A stretch of DNA of 64,000 nucleotides. Source: Erythroxylum novogranatense. Lineage: Eukaryota > Streptophyta > Magnoliopsida > Malpighiales > Erythroxylaceae. Each line of letters opens with the position of its first letter. Positions within the stretch are counted from its first letter, which is position 1. The notes under the pieces are model-generated. The model saw nothing but the letters and a program-made list of their open reading frames with translations. It searched no databases and was not told where the DNA came from. This document shows positions 59,976-64,000 of this stretch, piece by piece. A program made the position numbers and the translations under genes. The DNA lies in NCBI GenBank assembly GCA_029891385.1, contig CM057230.1:21766847-21830846 (forward strand), given 5' to 3'.

Positions 59976-60790
59976 CATAATCTAGTACTTTTGTTGAGGC
60001 TGTTAAGCGTGAATGTTGGAGAGATGTTATGCGCAAAAATACACAAGCTTTGAAGAACAACGATATGTGGACAGTGGAGGATGCTACACAAAAAAAAGCT
60101 ATTGGAAGCAAGCGGGTATATAAGATAAAATATAATTAAGATAGACTGATTGAGTCACACAAGACAAGACTAGTGATTATAGGAAATAACCAAGTTGAAG
60201 GAATCAACTACAATGAGATTCTTGCTTAAGTGGTGAAGATAGTAATTATTTGCACTTTTTAGTAGTGGCAACTACGAAAAATTAAGAGTTTCATCAAATG
60301 GACATTCATAGTGCCTTCTTTCATGGTGTTCTAAAAGAGGATGTATACATGAAGTTGCCTCTAAAGTTTCATCCACAACAACTAAGGATGGTCTATCACC
60401 TTAGAAAATCATTATATGGTTTGAAACAAAGACCATAGTGTTGGTTTACCAAGTTAGTTATTGCTCTAAGGAGGTAGTCTCATTCATATCATTTATTGTT
60501 TAGTATGAAAAAGGGTAAAATTAAGATAAATTTCTTGTCCTATGTTGATGATTTAATTATATTCGACAATGATAATGATGAATTTAGAAATTTAAAAAGT
60601 ATTTGAATGAGTGTTTCCAAATGATGTTGGAGTGTTGAAATATTTTTTAGGAACCAAGGTTGCTCGTAGTCTTGAAGGAATTTTCTTATGTCAATGCAAA
60701 TATGTGTTAGATGTTATCTTTAAAGCAAGGATGTTGGGTGTCAAACCTGTTGTTTTACGCCCTACAGTCAATTGCTTTAGTTGTAGTTTA
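59976..60790 (+). pseudogene. degraded copia reverse transcriptase fragment
   Basis: In several frames on the plus strand: ECWRDVMRKNTQALKNNDMW (60010), the HQMDIHSAFFHG motif (60293), VYMKLP and SLYGLKQRP (60345-60435), SYVDDLIIF (60539, the active site) and FLGTKVARSLEGIFLCQCKY (60642). Stops and shifts are frequent. Gag, integrase and RNase H are not seen nearby, so this is a fragment or internally deleted copy. Confidence 0.85.
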
Positions 60791-61335
60791 GTGACAAATT
60801 ATTTAAAGGCATTCTTTAACTTGTACATGTTTAGATGTATAAGATAAAGTTCATGAGATAATTGTATATTGCAAATAAAATTATAATGAGATTATAATTA
60901 TAAGATTCATATTGCATTTATGTATTATTCCTAAATGTTCCTAGTCATTATTCTATTATGATGATAATTAAAATGAGAGTTGTAAGATTTAATCAAGTGC
61001 TCTCTATAGAGAATCTTGTAGAATTCTCTCATTAAGCTACCGCCCTAGTAGTAGAATAATCGTCATATGGTGATATGGTATGAGATACTTAAACGATTGG
61101 CTTAGTGCAAGTGAAAAATTGTTGTTTTATATACCTTATAGCCAATCACTTTGGTTGTAGTTTAGTGACAAATTATTTAAAGAAATTTTTATCTTGTACA
61201 TGCTTAGATATATATGATAAAATCCATGCGATAATTGTACATTGCAAATAAAATTATAATGAGATTATAATTTCATATTGCATTTATATATTGTTCCTAA
61301 ATATTCCTAGAAATTGATCTATAATGATTGGACAT
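60766..61335 (+). repeat. direct duplication of ~180 bp downstream of the copia fragment
   Basis: 60766-60947 and 61137-61330 share ttgtagtttagtgacaaatt, gcaaataaaattataatgag and cattgcattta-type blocks with the same spacing; roughly 85 percent alike by eye. Confidence 0.75.
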
Positions 61336-62709
61336 TAATAGAGCGTAAAAATACTAGCACATATTTTGTTTTCCTTATGAAAGAAGTAGTCTATCTCATA
61401 AGTTAAAGTATAGAGTACTTAAACAAACGTGTGGGTGCTTATTAGAGAATAAGTTCATTGAACAGATTTGATATGAGAAATCCATTTGGAACATTACTTA
61501 TATGTTTATGAAATTCTCATTGTGATGATTGTATAAATGATCTTTTAACTTGAGGTTATCAATGAGATTGCTATACTTTGATACTAATGATCTATTTAAT
61601 CATAGATTATTTAATCGATAGTCATTAGATGTAGCATGAACAATATGAAGATAGTTGAGGAATCAAGATAGGATTCATCACCCTAAAGTAATTAAGGAGA
61701 ATGCTTCGTTGTTCTCGATTAGTATTAATTCAAGAAATCCTTGGTAAACGTGAAATAATGCTTTTAAATAGTTTACAAATGTCATTAATTGAATCGATAG
61801 CTAATTGCAGATAACTAATATGATTAGACTCAAAATATAGTAGACATTAATTTTATGCTCTATATCTAATCGGAACATTATATGATGAAAAAATTGAATT
61901 ATACCGAAAAATTATAAATAGAAAGGTTAGTCAAAACCACTTAGATATTCCTAAATACTTGAGTAGTCATGATGCGTTACTAGACACCAATCTTGATCTA
62001 TGATTATAAATTGTTTAATTACAGAATTAAAGATAAATTAAAAGGAATTTTAATTTATCTAATTTTAATTATGAATTAAAATTAGATTTTATAATCATTG
62101 CCAACATATTTGGGAACTTAATGGGTCTCACGTATAGAATGAGTTGAAGAGAACAAAATTAATTTAATCAAGTTGGACTTGATTGTAAAGTTTGAGAAAC
62201 TTTATAATTAAATATGAGATATTTAATAAATAAAGATCAATATAAGATATTAAATCTTATATGGGCATAATTGGTATTTAATTAGAATTATTTGTACTTT
62301 TAATTAAAGTTTAATTGAAACTAGAATTTAATCTCAATTAAATTACTAAAACGTCCAAAGTTTATTATAAATAGATTTAAGCTCTATGAAGTTAGCACTT
62401 CTTGCTTAACCCTCTTTGTAAGAGTTAAAGAGTTCTCTCAACTTGTCTTGTAGATATTGTTAGAGGTCAAACACTTGTGTAGCTATGGTGGTTGAGACGA
62501 ATCGATTTGAATATAGTTCGAGGGATACAATAAGATAAGGATCAAACTTCGAAATAAGGTACGAATTAAGTTTCCACTTTATTAATGATTTATGTTAATC
62601 ATTTTATAGAATTAAAAAGATTTTGATTTTTGAAAAATCAAAAGTTACGAAAAAATTTCGTGATTATTCTACTACAGTTGGGATCGGATCTTAATCTAGT
62701 TTCCTAACG
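61336..62709 (+). repeat. region containing a copia LTR that ends at about 62709
   Basis: A TATA-like tttattataaatagattt (about 62365) and a leader precede tttcctaacg and a primer-binding site, so the 3' end of an LTR is near 62709. Its 5' end was not found; 61336-62100 may be LTR or older internal sequence. Confidence 0.5.
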
Positions 62710-62710
62710 A

Positions 62711-62721
62711 TGGTATCAGAG
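62711..62721 (+). other. copia primer-binding site
   Basis: tggtatcagag, complementary to initiator-Met tRNA, placed directly after an LTR-like end. Confidence 0.75.
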
Positions 62722-63350
62722 AAATCTTTAATTATATGATGTGATTAAATTTTAGTGATTGTTATTGATTATAATTTTGGAATTGAATTGCAAAAGGTTT
62801 GCGACTTAAATATGAAAAATGTTGCATATTAATACCGTATAAACCCTAAAGCCAATTGATTAAGAATATAGAATTCTTTTATGCACTTGTTGCTTGTTTT
62901 CTGGATGTTGTTGAAGAAGTTATATGAGTATCTGGAATAAGTGAGGCATGGAGATGCCCAACGATTGAGTTTGTTTTCTAATTTTGTGCATTTTAAAAAA
63001 CGCATTGCATGTTATTTTATGTAAATATGTGTTGTTTTGCATTTTGTGGCGGTTGGTTTTCTGGTTCTGATTGTATGAAATCATAATAAGATAATTCAGT
63101 TCCCTTCGATTGTGTGATTTGAACGTAGAATTCGATTGTTGCGGGTTTTGTAAATTGAATATGCGTTTATTCTAGAAAACATTAGTTTTGTGGTTGTTGC
63201 GATTTTGGTTATATTTGTTCTGAAAAATACATCCCACATTCTCCTTATTTTTGTTCTGCGTCGGAATAAGATGGGGTTTTACGATTTCATAAGTCACGGC
63301 TATGTGATTTTTGGTTGTGTGATTCCATGAGATAGGGTCGATGACGGCGT
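62722..63350 (+). other. copia leader after the primer-binding site
   Basis: Non-coding sequence as expected between a primer site and gag. No gag was recognised before the sequence changes character at about 63350. Confidence 0.4.
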
Positions 63351-64000
63351 GTTGGAACCCCTCCCTGGTGAGTCGCGTGCCCGACGTCCTACGTGACATC
63401 TGGACGCGCATCTCACGAAAGAGGAATTCCTCACCACGAAAGAAACCTCAAATCGAACTTAATTTAAAGTCATCCGGACAAAACTTGATAAATTCGCCCT
63501 AATTATCCTCCAATAAAATTGATTTGCATAGGGCCCTTAACAAAATCCGATTCCTAAGCTAAATTGAAAAACCATATCTCTAGGTTAATTAGAATCAGAA
63601 ATCACTTCAATCGGATCTCTATAGCTCACAAAATCGCCCGAAAATGGAAATACATTCAAAACCGTCACGTAATTGACTCTCTTCAATATTATCCGTAAAT
63701 TCCGACCCAAACCCGACACTCTCATTTTACTAAAAAGGGGTATAAATTTTTTTTAGAAAACTAACGCTTCGAAAATCGAGTGAATCCGAGGTCAAACGAA
63801 AAAGTTATAAGCAAAAGAGTGAGAGGACATTCAGAGATTAGGCGTGGGCACGTCTAAGAGATCTAGAGACTAGACGTGGCCACGTCTAAGGATGAAGTCT
63901 GGATTTGTAGGAAAATTTCAGAGTTTACAAACATCATAACTTTTGCTCCCGAACTCCAAAACTCATAAATTTGGTATCAATAAAAAGGTAAAAGAAAGTT
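63351..64000. mobile_element. probable start of another LTR (gypsy-like), cut by the window edge
   Basis: From tgttggaacccc the sequence becomes CG-richer and non-coding, much like the other long solo LTRs here. It contains two copies of tagacgtggccacgtcta-type palindromes (63839-63856 and 63871-63888). Border and type are guesses because the other end is outside the window. Confidence 0.35.

Overview
The window is nuclear plant DNA, almost certainly from a eudicot. The host genes have short AT-rich GT-AG introns, and their protein relatives are plant-specific: a KUP/HAK/KT potassium transporter, a LEAFY PETIOLE-type AP2/ERF factor and a B12D/MLRQ-subunit-like protein. I cannot name the species. 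All three host genes lie on the minus strand. Most of the rest is transposable elements (TEs), nested in one another and mostly broken. No rRNA, tRNA or CRISPR array was recognised.

Layout. 1-5984: 3' part of a plus-strand Ty1/copia element whose 3' LTR (3467-5984) is split by a 2.1 kb solo LTR (3635-5723, 5-bp target-site duplication, TSD). 6.16-7.87 kb: 5'-truncated LINE, minus strand. 8664-10230: non-autonomous Mutator-like element with a 10-bp TSD, possibly carrying gene sequence. 11670-14928: intact nine-exon HAK5-like gene. 15646-34515: an 18.9 kb CACTA (En/Spm) transposon with both CACTA termini and a 3-bp TSD (gtt). It carries a TNP2/TNPD transposase pseudogene, an unrecognised three-exon reading frame, a Transposase_24 (TNPA-like) pseudogene and a Ty3/gypsy element inserted in the TNPD gene. 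34.6-49.76 kb: one minus-strand LINE cut into three pieces by a complete gypsy element (35595-42865, TSD gaaga) and a TNT1-like copia element (about 43748-48400). The gypsy element was itself hit in gag by a 2.2 kb solo LTR (39937-42124, TSD ctcgt).

51.26-52.36 kb: three-exon B12D/MLRQ-like gene. 53862-54707: intronless LEP-like ERF gene with a TATA box and a foldback MITE in its promoter. 55-64 kb: AT-rich spacer with two foldback elements, short duplications, a degraded copia fragment (about 59.98-60.8 kb), a copia LTR with a primer-binding site (ending near 62709), and what looks like a gypsy LTR entering at the right edge.

How it fits together. The three host genes appear intact and do not form a pathway. 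The TE proteins carry multiple stops and frameshifts, so nothing here looks autonomous now. Insertion order can be read from the nesting: LINE first, then gypsy and copia, then the solo LTR inside the gypsy; the CACTA was likewise in place before its internal gypsy. Points most worth a second look are the unrecognised ORF inside the CACTA, the gypsy element whose single LTR appears split between its two ends, the duplicated splice donor in the HAK5-like gene, and the TE insertions close to the HAK5-like and LEP-like promoters.
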